DNA of 64,000 bases from Seonamhaeicola aphaedonensis (lineage in GTDB: Bacteria; Bacteroidota; Bacteroidia; Flavobacteriales; Flavobacteriaceae). Under the pieces are notes generated by a model. That model worked only from the letters and a program-made list of their open reading frames with translations. It ran no database searches and was not told the origin of the DNA. Positions 17,308-26,795 of the stretch are shown here, piece after piece. Both the position numbers and the translations under genes were made by a program. Within the stretch, counting starts at the first letter, position 1. Each line of letters starts with the position of its first letter. Where the stretch lies: NCBI RefSeq assembly GCF_003386195.1, contig NZ_QRDX01000003.1, positions 248,001-312,000 on the forward strand, given 5' to 3'.

Positions 17308-18651
17308 ATGCAACTTGAAACCTACATTAGCGACTTATTATATCGATACGAATGTGTTACTATTCCTGAGTTTGGAGCCTTTTTAACCCAGCGTGTATCG
17401 GTTTCAATTAATGATTCAACCAATACATTTTATCCTCCTAGTAAAAGTGTAGCATTTAATGAACAAATTCAAACAAATGATGGTTTACTGGCGCATTACA
17501 TTGCTGATGTTGAAAAAATTCCTTTTGAAGTTGCTAACAAGAAAATAGCAAAACGTGTTAAAATTTTAAAGTCTTATTTAACGCAAGGCGAAACACTTAC
17601 TTTTAAAAATATAGGTGATATTAGTTTAAATAATGAAAGTAAAATTTTATTTGAACCCACCTATAATCTTAATTACTTAACAGATTCTTTTGGTTTATCT
17701 CAGTTTGTATCACCTGCTGTGAACAGAGAGATTTACAAGACAGATGTTGAAAATATTGAAAAGGTTGTCCCTATTGCTATTACCTCAAAACAGCGTAAAG
17801 CCAGACCTTATTTAAGGTATGCTGCTGTTGCTTTAATAGCATTGGCATTAGGAGGGTTTGCTGCTTCTAATTACCATATTAATAATATTAAAGCTCACAA
17901 TCAATTAGCGCAAGAAGAGGCCGAACTACAATTAGATAATCAAATTCAGCAAGCAACCTTTAGTTTAAACCCCTTACCTACAGTAACCTTGAATGTTAGT
18001 AAACAAACTGGCAACTATCATATTGTAGCAGGAGCATTTAGAGTTGAAGAAAATAGTATTAAAAAAATTAAGCAGCTTAAAGCCGAAGGATTTAAAGCCA
18101 GAAAGTTAGGTGTTAACAAATACGGATTGCATGAAGTTGTTTATGGTAGCTATGAAGATAGGCTTGAAGCTTTGAAAGCTCTAAGAACTATTAAAAACAC
18201 TCATAATAAAGATGCTTGGTTAAAGGTTAAAAACGTTGCCCAAACAACTGTTGTTAAAAACACTCCTAAAAAAGTTTCTCAAGAAAGTATAGAGCAATTT
18301 GAGCAATCTAGCCTAATAACCAACCCTGGTAAAGGGCAATTAATTTCAAAAGATACCTTTTTTAATCAAAGCCCTAATATTACTCCTATAATTAAAGAAG
18401 TAGATAATTTAAAAAGTGGTTTTTATACAATAATTGGTGTGTTCTCTAATATTTCAGATAGAGAAGAATTTATAAGCAATCTTTCAGAAACTGGCCAAGA
18501 AAACCTTGGTTTTTTCTTTGATAAGAAAAGTCAAAACTACCTTATATACAATGAAAGATTTAATGATTTAAGCACTGCCAAAGCTGCTCTATTATCAGAA
18601 AAAAACACGGTGTTTAATGGTGAAATTGCTGTTGTAAAAGTAGAAAATTAA
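17308..18651 (+). CDS. HU-CCDC81-like domain and SPOR domain membrane protein
   Basis: A 447-aa bitopic inner-membrane protein. The cytoplasmic part (1-130) matches the prokaryotic HU-CCDC81 module pair: ISDLLYRYECVTIPEFGAFL, then TLTFKNIGDISL. One membrane helix lies at 169-188 after a basic stop-transfer stretch (KQRKARPYLR). The periplasmic part has a SPOR domain at about 235-300 (NYHIVAGAFRVEENSIKKIKQL), which in known proteins binds denuded septal peptidoglycan, and a second SPOR-like repeat near 370-445 (GFYTIIGVFSNISDREEFI). A role in division or envelope organisation is inferred. It reads divergently from dprA. Confidence 0.85.
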   Translation: MQLETYISDLLYRYECVTIPEFGAFLTQRVSVSINDSTNTFYPPSKSVAFNEQIQTNDGLLAHYIADVEKIPFEVANKKIAKRVKILKSYLTQGETLTFKNIGDISLNNESKILFEPTYNLNYLTDSFGLSQFVSPAVNREIYKTDVENIEKVVPIAITSKQRKARPYLRYAAVALIALALGGFAASNYHINNIKAHNQLAQEEAELQLDNQIQQATFSLNPLPTVTLNVSKQTGNYHIVAGAFRVEENSIKKIKQLKAEGFKARKLGVNKYGLHEVVYGSYEDRLEALKALRTIKNTHNKDAWLKVKNVAQTTVVKNTPKKVSQESIEQFEQSSLITNPGKGQLISKDTFFNQSPNITPIIKEVDNLKSGFYTIIGVFSNISDREEFISNLSETGQENLGFFFDKKSQNYLIYNERFNDLSTAKAALLSEKNTVFNGEIAVVKVEN

Positions 18652-18726
18652 GGTACTTACATTCTAGGTCATTTTCTTTCTTAAATCCTTAAAAGCATAC
18701 ATTTGCTTTTTTTAAATCATTTAGTT

Positions 18727-19236
18727 ATGGACGCATATACGCCAGAACAATCCAAAACCATACTCACAGATATGGTTTTGCCCGGTGAAACCAACCCTTT
18801 GAATAATTTGTTTGGTGGTGAACTATTGGCAAGAATGGACAGAGCGGCTAGTATAGCTGCTAGACGTCATAGCAGACGTATTGTAGTAACAGCCTCTGTT
18901 AACCATGTTGCTTTTACAAGAGCTGTACCGTTGGGTAGTGTAGTGACTGTGGAAGCCAAAGTATCTAGAGCCTTTAAAACCTCTATGGAGGTGTTTATAG
19001 ATGTTTGGATTGAAGACCGCGAATCTGGTGAAAAAACCAAAGCCAATGAAGCCATTTACACTTTTGTAGCTGTTGATGAAACCGGGTGCCCCATAAGTAT
19101 ACCAGAAGTTATTCCTGAAACCAATCTGGAGAAAGAACGGTTTGATGCTGCCTTAAGACGTAAGCAATTAAGCTTATTACTTGCTGGAAAAATAAAACCA
19201 AATGAAGCAACTGAATTAAAAGCTTTATTTGAGTAA
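18727..19236 (+). CDS. Acyl-CoA thioesterase, hotdog fold
   Basis: A cytoplasmic hotdog-fold acyl-CoA hydrolase of the YciA/BACH type, expected to cleave acyl-CoA to free acid and CoA. The core motif NPLNNLFGGELLARMDRAASIAA, with the conserved Asn/Gly/Asp around residues 20-36, and VNHVAFTRAVPLGSVV fit the family. I start at the ATG at 18727 (169 aa), where MDAYTPEQSKTI opens a typical protein; the frame extends 8 codons upstream but that part looks like leader. It is 75 bp after the HU/SPOR gene. Substrate chain length is not predictable. Confidence 0.88.
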   Translation: MDAYTPEQSKTILTDMVLPGETNPLNNLFGGELLARMDRAASIAARRHSRRIVVTASVNHVAFTRAVPLGSVVTVEAKVSRAFKTSMEVFIDVWIEDRESGEKTKANEAIYTFVAVDETGCPISIPEVIPETNLEKERFDAALRRKQLSLLLAGKIKPNEATELKALFE

Positions 19237-19352
19237 ACAGCTAATTTATCTGAGAATTCTCTTATCAATATCTTAAAATACTTAAATCTATCTAATATAA
19301 TTAGATCTTAAAAAGGCTAAATGAACCTAAAAATTTGTAGTAATATCTAGTG

Positions 19353-20582
19353 TCACATTTTATCAATCCAATTTGCGGGATTTTCTTTATTCAAACCTTT
19401 TGAAATCACGAAGGTTAAAACAGTTTCTCCATTTGACGGATTGGTATAAACCTCACCAATAGCTTGACGAGTTGTAACTTTGTCTCCTTTTTTTACGTAA
19501 ATCTTAGAAAGGTTTTGGTAAATAGTAAGATAATTTCCGTGACGAATCATTACCATTGGATTAGAATTTTTAATTTTAATAATACCGCTCACTTCACCGT
19601 TAAACACAGCAAATACTTGAGCACCTTTATTAGTAGATATGCCAACGCCGCTACTATTAATAGTTAAAGACCTGTCTATTTGCGAAGGCTGACTTCCATA
19701 TCTTCTGCTTACTCTACCACGTTCCACAGGCCAAGGTAATCTGCCTTTATTGGCAATAAAATTGGAGGCTAAAACTTTTTCTGCTGGTGTTAATGCAAAA
19801 CTTGTTGACGAATTAGATTTACCCGCCGCCTTATTGGAACTTGCAATGGCTTCCTTAATAATCTTATCAATTTCTCTATCTATTCGTGCTGCTTCTTTTT
19901 GTTTTTGCCTAATTTGTAATGTATATTTTGATAAGTTTTGTCTTATAGATTTCATTAAATCTTCATGCAACCTGCGCTCAGATTCCAGTGCTTTTTGTGT
20001 TACTCTATTTTCAGCTATAAGTTTCTTTTTTTCTTCCTGTTGCTTAAATAAATCATTATTTAATTCCTGTAACTCAACCGTCTTAGCCTTTATAGTTTCT
20101 CCCTGTTGCCTTTGGTGATTTGAATATTGCTTAATATACTGTAAGCGTTTATAAGCCTGTTTAAAGTCTTTTGATGACAACAAAAACATAATTCTGCTGT
20201 GCTGGTTTTTACTCTTATAAGACTTAACCACCATAGCGGCATAATCTTCTTTTAACTGCTTTAATTCATCACGTAAATGGGATATTTTATTTTGATTCGA
20301 ATTAATTTCTCTATTGATATAATTAGCTTGCTGATTGGTTACCTTAATTAAATTATCCAATACACTAATCTTATAATTATATTCTTCAATTTGCGAAAGT
20401 TCAGAACGCTCTTTAGATCTATCCTCGGCTCTTAACTGACTTATTTTTTGTATTTCCCTTTGCAGTTCTTGTCGTCTAGTTTCAAGTTCTTTCCTTTTGT
20501 TACTTGTTTGTGAAAAAGCCACAAAGCCACATAATAACACTGTTAAGAATACTATTTTATGTGAGATGATTCTTTTTATCAT
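19353..20582 (-). CDS. envC: EnvC-like murein hydrolase activator (degenerate M23/LytM domain)
   Basis: A secreted periplasmic protein that activates cell-wall amidases at division. The signal peptide ends near residue 25 (VAFSQ). A long coiled coil (about 27-245) rich in Glu/Gln/Arg follows, then a LytM domain at 285-409. The zinc ligands of active M23 peptidases are missing: the first His region reads RYGSQPSQIDRSLTINSSG, and the HxH site reads YQNLS. It should therefore be a non-catalytic activator like E. coli EnvC. It is the last gene of the reverse envelope operon; its first base overlaps the preceding stop. Confidence 0.88.
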   Translation of the reverse strand: MIKRIISHKIVFLTVLLCGFVAFSQTSNKRKELETRRQELQREIQKISQLRAEDRSKERSELSQIEEYNYKISVLDNLIKVTNQQANYINREINSNQNKISHLRDELKQLKEDYAAMVVKSYKSKNQHSRIMFLLSSKDFKQAYKRLQYIKQYSNHQRQQGETIKAKTVELQELNNDLFKQQEEKKKLIAENRVTQKALESERRLHEDLMKSIRQNLSKYTLQIRQKQKEAARIDREIDKIIKEAIASSNKAAGKSNSSTSFALTPAEKVLASNFIANKGRLPWPVERGRVSRRYGSQPSQIDRSLTINSSGVGISTNKGAQVFAVFNGEVSGIIKIKNSNPMVMIRHGNYLTIYQNLSKIYVKKGDKVTTRQAIGEVYTNPSNGETVLTFVISKGLNKENPANWIDKM

Positions 20583-21349
20583 TAAAGTTTAATCTCTTTA
20601 AAACCTGATGGGATTTTGAATGGAAATCTTAAATCTTCATTCAATGAAACATTTTTAAACTCTAAACCAATAATAAGTTCTTCATTGGCTTCTACGGCAA
20701 TTACTTTTACTTTTTCTGGTAGAATTTGTTTATCAACTTCCTGATGACTCAAATAATCTATTTGTAAATGCCTATGGTCTCTTGGTTGTGAAATCTGTTG
20801 TGATTTCACCTTAAAAAGTGACGGGTCTAACAAAAAGAAAATCTCAAATAATTCTCGTTGCTTTTTAGGTTGAAGTATATAAGAACCTTCATCTACAGAA
20901 ACCTTATAATTATCTTCCTTTAAATCAAAAATAGCATCGCCCAATAATAAATTCTGAACTTTTTTAAAATCAAACTCTGTCCCCAGTAATTTACTTAAAT
21001 AGGTATAATCTCCCTCAAAAAAGGTATTATCAAGTTTATTATAAAAACTAACTTTTTCTGGTGTTACTAATGCTTTTACCACTGAAAATGTAGCACTCAT
21101 CCACAAAGCCTCATCTTTTTTTGCTCTAAAACTTACGGAATGACTTTGGGTATTTTTGCCATCATCATAGGTTATTTTAAGCGTTGATTTTAAGGTTTTG
21201 AAATTAGGGCTTTTCCTTGTGTTTTCCTTTATTAATTGACGTGATGACAAGTTATAATTGGCTTCACCTACGGCAACTGTTTTGGTAGATTTACAGTTAA
21301 AAAGTAAAGCTGAAAATAAAATGATATAGATTGGGGTTCTAAATGTCAT
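20582..21349 (-). CDS. DUF4292 lipoprotein
   Basis: A 255-aa lipoprotein with signal LFSALLFNC (acceptor Cys at 19). The mature part is a beta-rich domain of the DUF4292 family, found in Bacteroidota and similar in overall shape to LolA/LolB-type lipid-carrier folds: repeated amphipathic strands such as FRAKKDEALWMSATF and VSFYNKLDNTFFEGDYTYL. A role in handling lipids or lipoproteins is only a structural guess. It overlaps its neighbours by one base on each side (TPR protein upstream, envC downstream), a tight translationally coupled set. Confidence 0.8.
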   Translation of the reverse strand: MTFRTPIYIILFSALLFNCKSTKTVAVGEANYNLSSRQLIKENTRKSPNFKTLKSTLKITYDDGKNTQSHSVSFRAKKDEALWMSATFSVVKALVTPEKVSFYNKLDNTFFEGDYTYLSKLLGTEFDFKKVQNLLLGDAIFDLKEDNYKVSVDEGSYILQPKKQRELFEIFFLLDPSLFKVKSQQISQPRDHRHLQIDYLSHQEVDKQILPEKVKVIAVEANEELIIGLEFKNVSLNEDLRFPFKIPSGFKEIKL

Positions 21350-22710
21350 TAATTAGTGTTTTGTAATTGTTTTGCTTTATCACTAAACGTTTTGGCTTTT
21401 GTGGTATTGCCTAAAAGTGCGTGAGCTTTACTCAATTGAGTATAAAAATCAGATTCCATTTTTGTGTCATCAATTATGTAATCTAAGCCAATTTCTAAAA
21501 TTTCTATAGCTTCCTGAGGCTTATTTAACTCGTTATAAGACACCCCACACATTAAATACAGTAAAGGTTGTGATGGGTAATTTTCAAGTGCTTTACGAGT
21601 CTTTTCATTAGCCAAATCAAACTTATTTAAATCTAAATAGAGAAGCATAACATTTTTAGATAGTCCAAAATTGTTGGGTTCTAATTTTAAGGCTGCTTCA
21701 AAGTTCTCTAAAGCCTTGGCTTTATTCCCTTTTGCTAAATAATATTGTCCCAACCCTGATAAGGTTTTGCTATTGTTTGTTCCTTCAACTAAAGTAGTAG
21801 CCTCCATTAAATCTGGCTCATACTCTGGGTTTTCTCCTGCAAAATTCACAAAATCTGTCAATACTTTTAATTTTGCTTCTGGTTTTATTTGAGTGCTTTT
21901 AACTACTATTTTCATAGACTCAATAGCTTTTTCAGGTTCATCTTCATCTAAATAAAACTTATAAAGTGCTAGATGAACTTTTTGAGAGTTTGGATTGATT
22001 TTCAGAAGCTCTTTTGCTGTTTCAAATGCTTTTTCTTTTTGATTGTTTTGACTATAACGATAAATGAGGGCTAAATAATTAGACTCCTTCTCTGGGTTGT
22101 CATCAATTCGTTGCTCTAGGTTTTTAATTTGATCTTTTTTTCTTCCTGTAAGTTCGTAAATACTATTTCTTTTTATGTCTCTAGACAAAGAAATACCATG
22201 AACTGCATCTAACTCATCCAGAATCTTTAAAGCATCATTATATTTTTCCATTCTCATGTAAAGCGATGCCAAATCTTCTTTATAGTCTGGATGATACTTT
22301 ACTAACTGTTTAACAATCTTCAAGGCCTTATCATACTCGTTTTGTAAAATGTAAAAACCATATAATTCGTCTAAAAACCATTCATTATCAGGATCTTTAT
22401 CTATTGCTTTTTTAAGAGCATCTTCGGCAGCTCCAAAGTTTTTTAGTTTGCTATAGCTTTTCCCTAGTTCAAAATACAAAACAGGTACAGATTGATCTAA
22501 CTCTATGCATTTCAATAATGATTCTACAGCCCTATCATAGTTTTCAATACCTTTTTGTTTCATGGCTTCATAAAAGCACTCTTGAAATTGGTCTTCAACA
22601 TTGCCTAAGTCATCATCAGGTGTTTTGTTAAAATCTACTTGAGCATAATAACCTTGTGGAACTAAAAAAATTCCAAAAAAGAAAAGCACTATGTAAAGCC
22701 TATGCTTCAT
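21349..22710 (-). CDS. Exported TPR-repeat protein
   Basis: A 453-aa periplasmic or surface-associated protein made almost entirely of tetratricopeptide repeats. I start at the ATG at 22710 because MKHRLYIVLFFFGIFLVPQGYYAQ is a clean signal peptide; the frame continues 17 codons upstream, but that part reads through an intergenic repeat. Repeats with the W/LGY/A-P pattern recur every 34 residues (PVLYFELGKSYSKLKNFGAAEDAL; KTLSGLGQYYLAKGNKAKALEN). TPR arrays mediate protein-protein contacts; the partner is unknown, though envelope assembly is suggested by the operon. Confidence 0.85.
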   Translation of the reverse strand: MKHRLYIVLFFFGIFLVPQGYYAQVDFNKTPDDDLGNVEDQFQECFYEAMKQKGIENYDRAVESLLKCIELDQSVPVLYFELGKSYSKLKNFGAAEDALKKAIDKDPDNEWFLDELYGFYILQNEYDKALKIVKQLVKYHPDYKEDLASLYMRMEKYNDALKILDELDAVHGISLSRDIKRNSIYELTGRKKDQIKNLEQRIDDNPEKESNYLALIYRYSQNNQKEKAFETAKELLKINPNSQKVHLALYKFYLDEDEPEKAIESMKIVVKSTQIKPEAKLKVLTDFVNFAGENPEYEPDLMEATTLVEGTNNSKTLSGLGQYYLAKGNKAKALENFEAALKLEPNNFGLSKNVMLLYLDLNKFDLANEKTRKALENYPSQPLLYLMCGVSYNELNKPQEAIEILEIGLDYIIDDTKMESDFYTQLSKAHALLGNTTKAKTFSDKAKQLQNTN

Positions 22711-22723
22711 TATTAACATAAGG

Positions 22724-22764
22724 AAAGAGTCATATGGCCCTTCTGTTTCTCGCAATGACAAATT
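22724..22764 (-). repeat. GTCAT-type intergenic repeat upstream of the TPR gene
   Basis: On the reverse strand the gap begins TGTCATTGCGAGAAACAG and closes with ATGACTC, so GTCAT faces ATGAC. TGTCATTGCGAG is the start of a repeat seen widely in Bacteroidota genomes. It fills the gap between the nucleotidyltransferase and TPR genes. Confidence 0.6.
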
Positions 22765-22775
22765 TGTTTGTGGTT

Positions 22776-23795
22776 TTATTCCAAAACTGAATAATCACCA
22801 ATACTTACGCTTGTAAAATTACCATCGTATTTTACATGGTTGCCAATCATAGCGTTATCTAAATTAGCATTTTTAATTGATGTATTGGTTTGTATTAAAC
22901 TGTTTTTAACAGTTGCGTTCTCAATAATGGTGCCATTGCCTATAGATACATGGGGGCCAATAGTAGCATTTTTAAGCACCACATTATCACCTATAAAGCA
23001 TGGTTCAATTATTTGAGAGTTTTCTATCTTCACCGAAGAAGCAACCAATAATTCATCACCATCAGCTTTTAAAAAGTCAAGCATTTTACCATTAGTTTCA
23101 ACTGTAATAGCTTTGTTCCCACAGTCCATCCATTCATCAACAGTACCAGTTTTAAACACGTTGCCTTCTGCCATCATGCGTTTAATACCATCATTTATTT
23201 GGTATTCACCACCATTAGTGATGTTTTCATCTAGAATTTCTTGTAATTTATCTTTTAAAACACCAACATTTTTAAAATAGTAAATGCCAATAACTGCTTG
23301 ATTGCTCACAAAAGTCTCTGGCTTTTCAACCAATTCTATTATTTCATTATTTGCATTTAATTTAACAACACCATATGCTTCCGGATTTTGAACTTGTTTC
23401 GTCCATATTACACTATCGGCAAGGGGATCTAAATCAAATTCCGCACGTATTAAAGTATCTGCATATGCAATTACGGCTGGTCCTGATAATGAAGGTTTCG
23501 CACACATGATAGCGTGACCTGTACCCAAAGGTTGGTCTTGCCTATAAATGGAAGCTTTAGCGCCTAAACTATTGGCTAATGCTTTTAAACTTTCAACCAC
23601 ATCATCTCCAAACCAAGCGGGGTCACCCAATACAAAAGCGACTTCATCAATGGGCTGTTTTAAAACTTTGGCAATATCTTTTACCAAACGATGCACAATA
23701 GGTTGTCCAGCAACTGGAATTAATGGCTTTGGAACCGTTAAGCTGTGTGGGCGTAGTCGAGAACCTCGACCTGCCATTGGGACTATTATTTTCAT
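22776..23795 (-). CDS. Sugar-phosphate nucleotidyltransferase with C-terminal left-handed beta-helix
   Basis: A cytoplasmic enzyme joining a sugar-1-phosphate to an NTP. The nucleotide-binding loop MAGRGSRLRPHSLTVPKPL is at 7-25 and GTGHAIM near 92. The domain ends with the metal-ligand region VDEWMDCGN. The tail (about 250-335) shows hexapeptide repeats (IGDNVVLKNATIGPHVSIGNGTII) as in GlmU or archaeal bifunctional enzymes. The tail is shorter than in GlmU and lacks an obvious acetyltransferase active site, so acetylation is doubtful. Neighbours dut and flippase place it in envelope/glycan precursor supply. The exact sugar is unknown. Confidence 0.85.
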   Translation of the reverse strand: MKIIVPMAGRGSRLRPHSLTVPKPLIPVAGQPIVHRLVKDIAKVLKQPIDEVAFVLGDPAWFGDDVVESLKALANSLGAKASIYRQDQPLGTGHAIMCAKPSLSGPAVIAYADTLIRAEFDLDPLADSVIWTKQVQNPEAYGVVKLNANNEIIELVEKPETFVSNQAVIGIYYFKNVGVLKDKLQEILDENITNGGEYQINDGIKRMMAEGNVFKTGTVDEWMDCGNKAITVETNGKMLDFLKADGDELLVASSVKIENSQIIEPCFIGDNVVLKNATIGPHVSIGNGTIIENATVKNSLIQTNTSIKNANLDNAMIGNHVKYDGNFTSVSIGDYSVLE

Positions 23796-23817
23796 GATAT
23801 AAAGTTAGTTGATTTGG

Positions 23818-24252
23818 TTATTTTATTCCTGTGCTTCCAAAGCCTCCTTCGCCTCTTGAGGTTTCAGATAAAATTTCTACTAAATTCCATTCAGCACGTT
23901 CGTGTTTTGCAATTACTAACTGCGCAATACGCTCTCCATTTTCAATAGTGAAATCATCATTTGAAAGATTTACTAAAATCACACCTATTTCGCCTCTATA
24001 ATCAGCATCTACAGTTCCAGGAGCATTGAGTACGGTAATTCCTTTTTTAGCCGCTAAACCGCTTCTAGGACGCACTTGAGCCTCGTATCCAATAGGCAAT
24101 TCAATAAACAAACCCGTTTTAACAATGGTTCTCTCTAAAGGTTTCAAAGTAATGGCTTCTTCAATATTTGCTCTTAAGTCCATTCCTGCCGAAGCCATGG
24201 TTTCGTAATGCGGTAAATTATGACTTGATTTATTAATTATTCTAATCTGCAT
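23818..24252 (-). CDS. dut: dUTP diphosphatase
   Basis: A homotrimeric dUTPase that hydrolyses dUTP to dUMP and pyrophosphate, keeping uracil out of DNA. All five motifs are present in 144 aa: [30 protein letters not shown] with the catalytic Asp, [10 protein letters not shown], and the C-terminal [10 protein letters not shown] arm that closes over the substrate. It lies one base from the upstream flippase gene and 22 bp before the nucleotidyltransferase. Confidence 0.96.
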   Translation of the reverse strand: MQIRIINKSSHNLPHYETMASAGMDLRANIEEAITLKPLERTIVKTGLFIELPIGYEAQVRPRSGLAAKKGITVLNAPGTVDADYRGEIGVILVNLSNDDFTIENGERIAQLVIAKHERAEWNLVEILSETSRGEGGFGSTGIK

Positions 24253-24253
24253 A

Positions 24254-25708
24254 TTATCTTTTTAATAATTGTTTAAGCTGATTCCGTTCTGAAAATGATA
24301 TAACGCCCAAAAATACAATTAACAGTGAAATTCCAATAAAATAATTCCCTCTAAATTGGTAGAACGAGAGTCCCGAGAAAAGAATTGATACAATAAAATA
24401 CAGGCCTATTTTTTTTAGGTTATAGGGAATGGGGTAATACTTCTTTCCATAATAATAAGACAACAGCATCATAAGGCCGTAAGCTATCAAAGTTGCAACT
24501 GCAGAAGCCTTGTAACTATATAACTTAATGAATGTAAAATTTATGATAAGTGTTACTATAGCGCCAACAATAGAAATATAAGCTCCAAATTTGGTTCTAT
24601 CGGTAATTTTATACCATACTGATAGATTGTGATAAATGCCTAAGCAAAAGTTAGCTAATAGTATAATTGGAACGACCCACATGGCTTCCCAATAGTCTTC
24701 TCTTCTAACAATAATAGGTTTCAAAATATCTGCAAATACAACTACACTTAAAAAAATAACTGCACCTAAGGCGACGAAAAACTCTAGTATTCTAGCATAA
24801 TTCTTTTGTGGGTTTTCTGTATTTGCATGACTAAAAAAGAATGGTTCAATACCTAATCTATAGGCGGTAGCAAATAAGGTCATGAACAAAGCTAACTTGT
24901 AACATGCAGAATACATCCCTATTTGTGTTTTTGCTATGTTTTCTGGTAATAAATAGTCTAATAAAATTCTGTCAAACGTTTCATTTATTGAAAATGCTAC
25001 ACCTGCTATCAATACTGGAAATGCATATTTTATCATACGTTTCCATAAAGCAGAATTGAAACTGTATTTTACCTTGGCATAGAATGGCAGCATTAAAAAA
25101 AGCGTGACGGCACTTGCTACTAAATTGGATATGAAAATGTAACCGATTTCAAAGTTGGGTTGATATATTCTTTCAAAAAAGGAGCTATTAAAAGCTAAAT
25201 TTTTTAAAGCCAATAGGAAGAATAAATTTAATCCGATATTAATGGCTACATTCAAAATTTTAATAATAGCATATCTAAAAGGTTTTTGAGTAGCCCTTAA
25301 CCATGCGAATGGAATAATAACTAAGGCATCTAAAAGTAAAATCCAAATGACAAGATTAATGTATTTAACATGAATGTTAATTAATGAGGCTATTTGCTCT
25401 TGACAAAATAGAGCAATAAGAAAAAAGCTAATGGAAGAAATAATTAATGAAATAGTTGAAGTACCAACTACATTATTTTTATTTTTTTCTTTATTAAAGA
25501 ATCTAAAAAAAGCTGTTTCCATGCCATAGGCAAGCACTACATTAAATAAAACAAAATAGGAAAAGATAACAGAAACCTCGCCATACTCAGCAACCGATGG
25601 TAAAACGGCTGTATATAATGGCACAAGTAAAAAACTCAACATTCTAGGAAGCACCGTGGCTAAACCATAAATAAATGTTTGCTTGAATAATGTTTTTAAA
25701 CCGCTCAA
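24254..25708 (-). CDS. Polysaccharide flippase, MOP superfamily (Wzx/MurJ-like)
   Basis: A 484-aa integral membrane protein with about 14 predicted helices, of the oligosaccharidyl-lipid flippase type that moves undecaprenyl-linked sugars across the inner membrane. The N-terminus [27 protein letters not shown] is typical of the polysaccharide biosynthesis (RfbX) family. The start is TTG at 25708; a stop codon lies immediately before it in frame, and the next Met is 22 residues in, beyond part of helix 1. It is first in the six-gene envelope operon, and a promoter lies just upstream. Confidence 0.88.
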   Translation of the reverse strand: MSGLKTLFKQTFIYGLATVLPRMLSFLLVPLYTAVLPSVAEYGEVSVIFSYFVLFNVVLAYGMETAFFRFFNKEKNKNNVVGTSTISLIISSISFFLIALFCQEQIASLINIHVKYINLVIWILLLDALVIIPFAWLRATQKPFRYAIIKILNVAINIGLNLFFLLALKNLAFNSSFFERIYQPNFEIGYIFISNLVASAVTLFLMLPFYAKVKYSFNSALWKRMIKYAFPVLIAGVAFSINETFDRILLDYLLPENIAKTQIGMYSACYKLALFMTLFATAYRLGIEPFFFSHANTENPQKNYARILEFFVALGAVIFLSVVVFADILKPIIVRREDYWEAMWVVPIILLANFCLGIYHNLSVWYKITDRTKFGAYISIVGAIVTLIINFTFIKLYSYKASAVATLIAYGLMMLLSYYYGKKYYPIPYNLKKIGLYFIVSILFSGLSFYQFRGNYFIGISLLIVFLGVISFSERNQLKQLLKR

Positions 25709-25728
25709 CTACCGAATGTTTATCCTGC

Positions 25729-25759
25729 TAAAAATACGTTTTTAGCTAACGCAAAACAA
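25729..25759 (-). promoter_or_regulatory. Promoter of the flippase-to-envC operon
   Basis: On the reverse strand TTG (25757-25759), 20 nt, then TATTTTTA (25729-25736), one mismatch from TAnnTTTG, 20 bp before the TTG start codon. Confidence 0.5.
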
Positions 25760-25784
25760 ACTAGTTAACGTGTGATTTTGTAAT

Positions 25785-25815
25785 AAAAAAAGCCTTATCA
25801 AATTAGATAAGGCTT
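25785..25815 (-). terminator. Terminator of the atp operon
   Basis: AAGCCTTATC (25790-25799) pairs with GATAAGGCTT (25806-25815) around AAATTA. The T-run lies on the reverse strand, so it ends transcription coming from atpG. Confidence 0.88.
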
Positions 25816-25821
25816 CTCTAT

Positions 25822-25853
25822 ATTCTGAGATGCTGAAACGAGTTCAGTATGAC
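25822..25853 (-). repeat. GTCAT-type palindromic repeat after atpG
   Basis: On the reverse strand GTCATACTGAACTCGTTTCAG, with inner palindrome CTGAA/TTCAG, followed by CATCTCAGAAT. It lies between the atpG stop and the operon terminator and belongs to the dispersed GTCAT repeat family of this window. Confidence 0.65.
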
Positions 25854-25855
25854 CA

Positions 25856-26716
25856 TTAATTATTTAACGCTTCTGCACCACCAACAATTTCTAAAATTTC
25901 GTTGGTAATGGCTGCTTGACGCGCTTTATTGTAAGTTAATTTTAACTGGTCTCTTAATTCTGTGGCGTTATCCGTTGCTTTGTGCATGGCCGTCATACGA
26001 GCTCCATGCTCACTTGCAAAAGAGTCTCTAACGGCTTTGTATAACTGGGTCTTTAAAGATTTTGGTATCAATTGCTCAACAATCTCTACTTTTGAGGGTT
26101 CAAAAATATAGTCGGCATTGGTATTTGATGCGTCTTCAACTGGTACAATTGGTAAAAATTGTTCAGTTGTTACTAATTGAGTAGCAGCGTTTTTAAATCT
26201 ATTGTAAACCAATTCAATTTTATCAAAATCACCATCAACAAACTTATCCATAATAGATTGTGCAATTGAAGCCACATTATCAAAAGTTAAATCATCAAAA
26301 ACCGCACTGTGATTCGCAATAATTTTACCTGATTTCTTAAAAGCATCATTAGTTTTCTTACCAATTGCTAGATAAGAAACTTCCTTATTAGCATACGTCT
26401 CATTTGATAATCTGATAACCTCCTTAATTATATTTGAGTTGAAGGCACCACATAACCCTCTATTAGAAGTAATACCAACAATAAGTACTTTATTTACCTC
26501 TCTTTGAGTTGAAAATTTGCTTCCAGAATCTGCATCTAAAGTAGCACTTAAACTTTGTAAAAGTTCGGTTAACTTATCTGCATAAGGACGCATAGCAGTA
26601 ATGGCATCTTGTGCCTTCTTTAACTTTGCAGCCGATACCATTTTCATGGCACTGGTAATCTGCATGGTTGAAGACACCGATGATATTCTGTTACGTATTT
26701 CTTTTAAATTCGCCAT
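25856..26716 (-). CDS. atpG: ATP synthase gamma subunit
   Basis: The central rotor shaft of F1 that couples ring rotation to the catalytic sites. The 286-aa protein has the conserved ends: N-terminal ISSVSSTMQITSAMKMVSAAKL and C-terminal LTYNKARQAAITNEILEIVGGAEAL, which together form the coiled coil inside F1. The middle (GLCGAFNSNI) is the usual Rossmann-like part. It is the last gene of the atp cluster; the beta and epsilon genes are absent, as commonly found in Bacteroidota where they sit elsewhere. Confidence 0.97.
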   Translation of the reverse strand: MANLKEIRNRISSVSSTMQITSAMKMVSAAKLKKAQDAITAMRPYADKLTELLQSLSATLDADSGSKFSTQREVNKVLIVGITSNRGLCGAFNSNIIKEVIRLSNETYANKEVSYLAIGKKTNDAFKKSGKIIANHSAVFDDLTFDNVASIAQSIMDKFVDGDFDKIELVYNRFKNAATQLVTTEQFLPIVPVEDASNTNADYIFEPSKVEIVEQLIPKSLKTQLYKAVRDSFASEHGARMTAMHKATDNATELRDQLKLTYNKARQAAITNEILEIVGGAEALNN

Positions 26717-26727
26717 AATCTCTATTT

Positions 26728-26795
26728 GTCATTCTGAATTTATTTCAGAATCTATATTGAATGAATTATGAGGTCCTGAATCCAGTTCAGGATGA
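26728..26795. repeat. Pair of inverted GTCAT repeats between atpA and atpG
   Basis: A forward copy reads GTCATTCTGAA, then TTCAGAATC (26728-26752). A reverse-strand copy reads GTCATCCTGAA, then TTCAGGACC (26772-26795). Each is itself palindromic and the two face each other across 19 bp. This two-unit arrangement resembles a bacterial interspersed mosaic element within an operon. Confidence 0.7.

Noticed and set aside
22711-22761. Upstream extension of the TPR gene
   Set aside because: The extra 17 codons read through an interspersed repeat; the later ATG starts a proper signal peptide.
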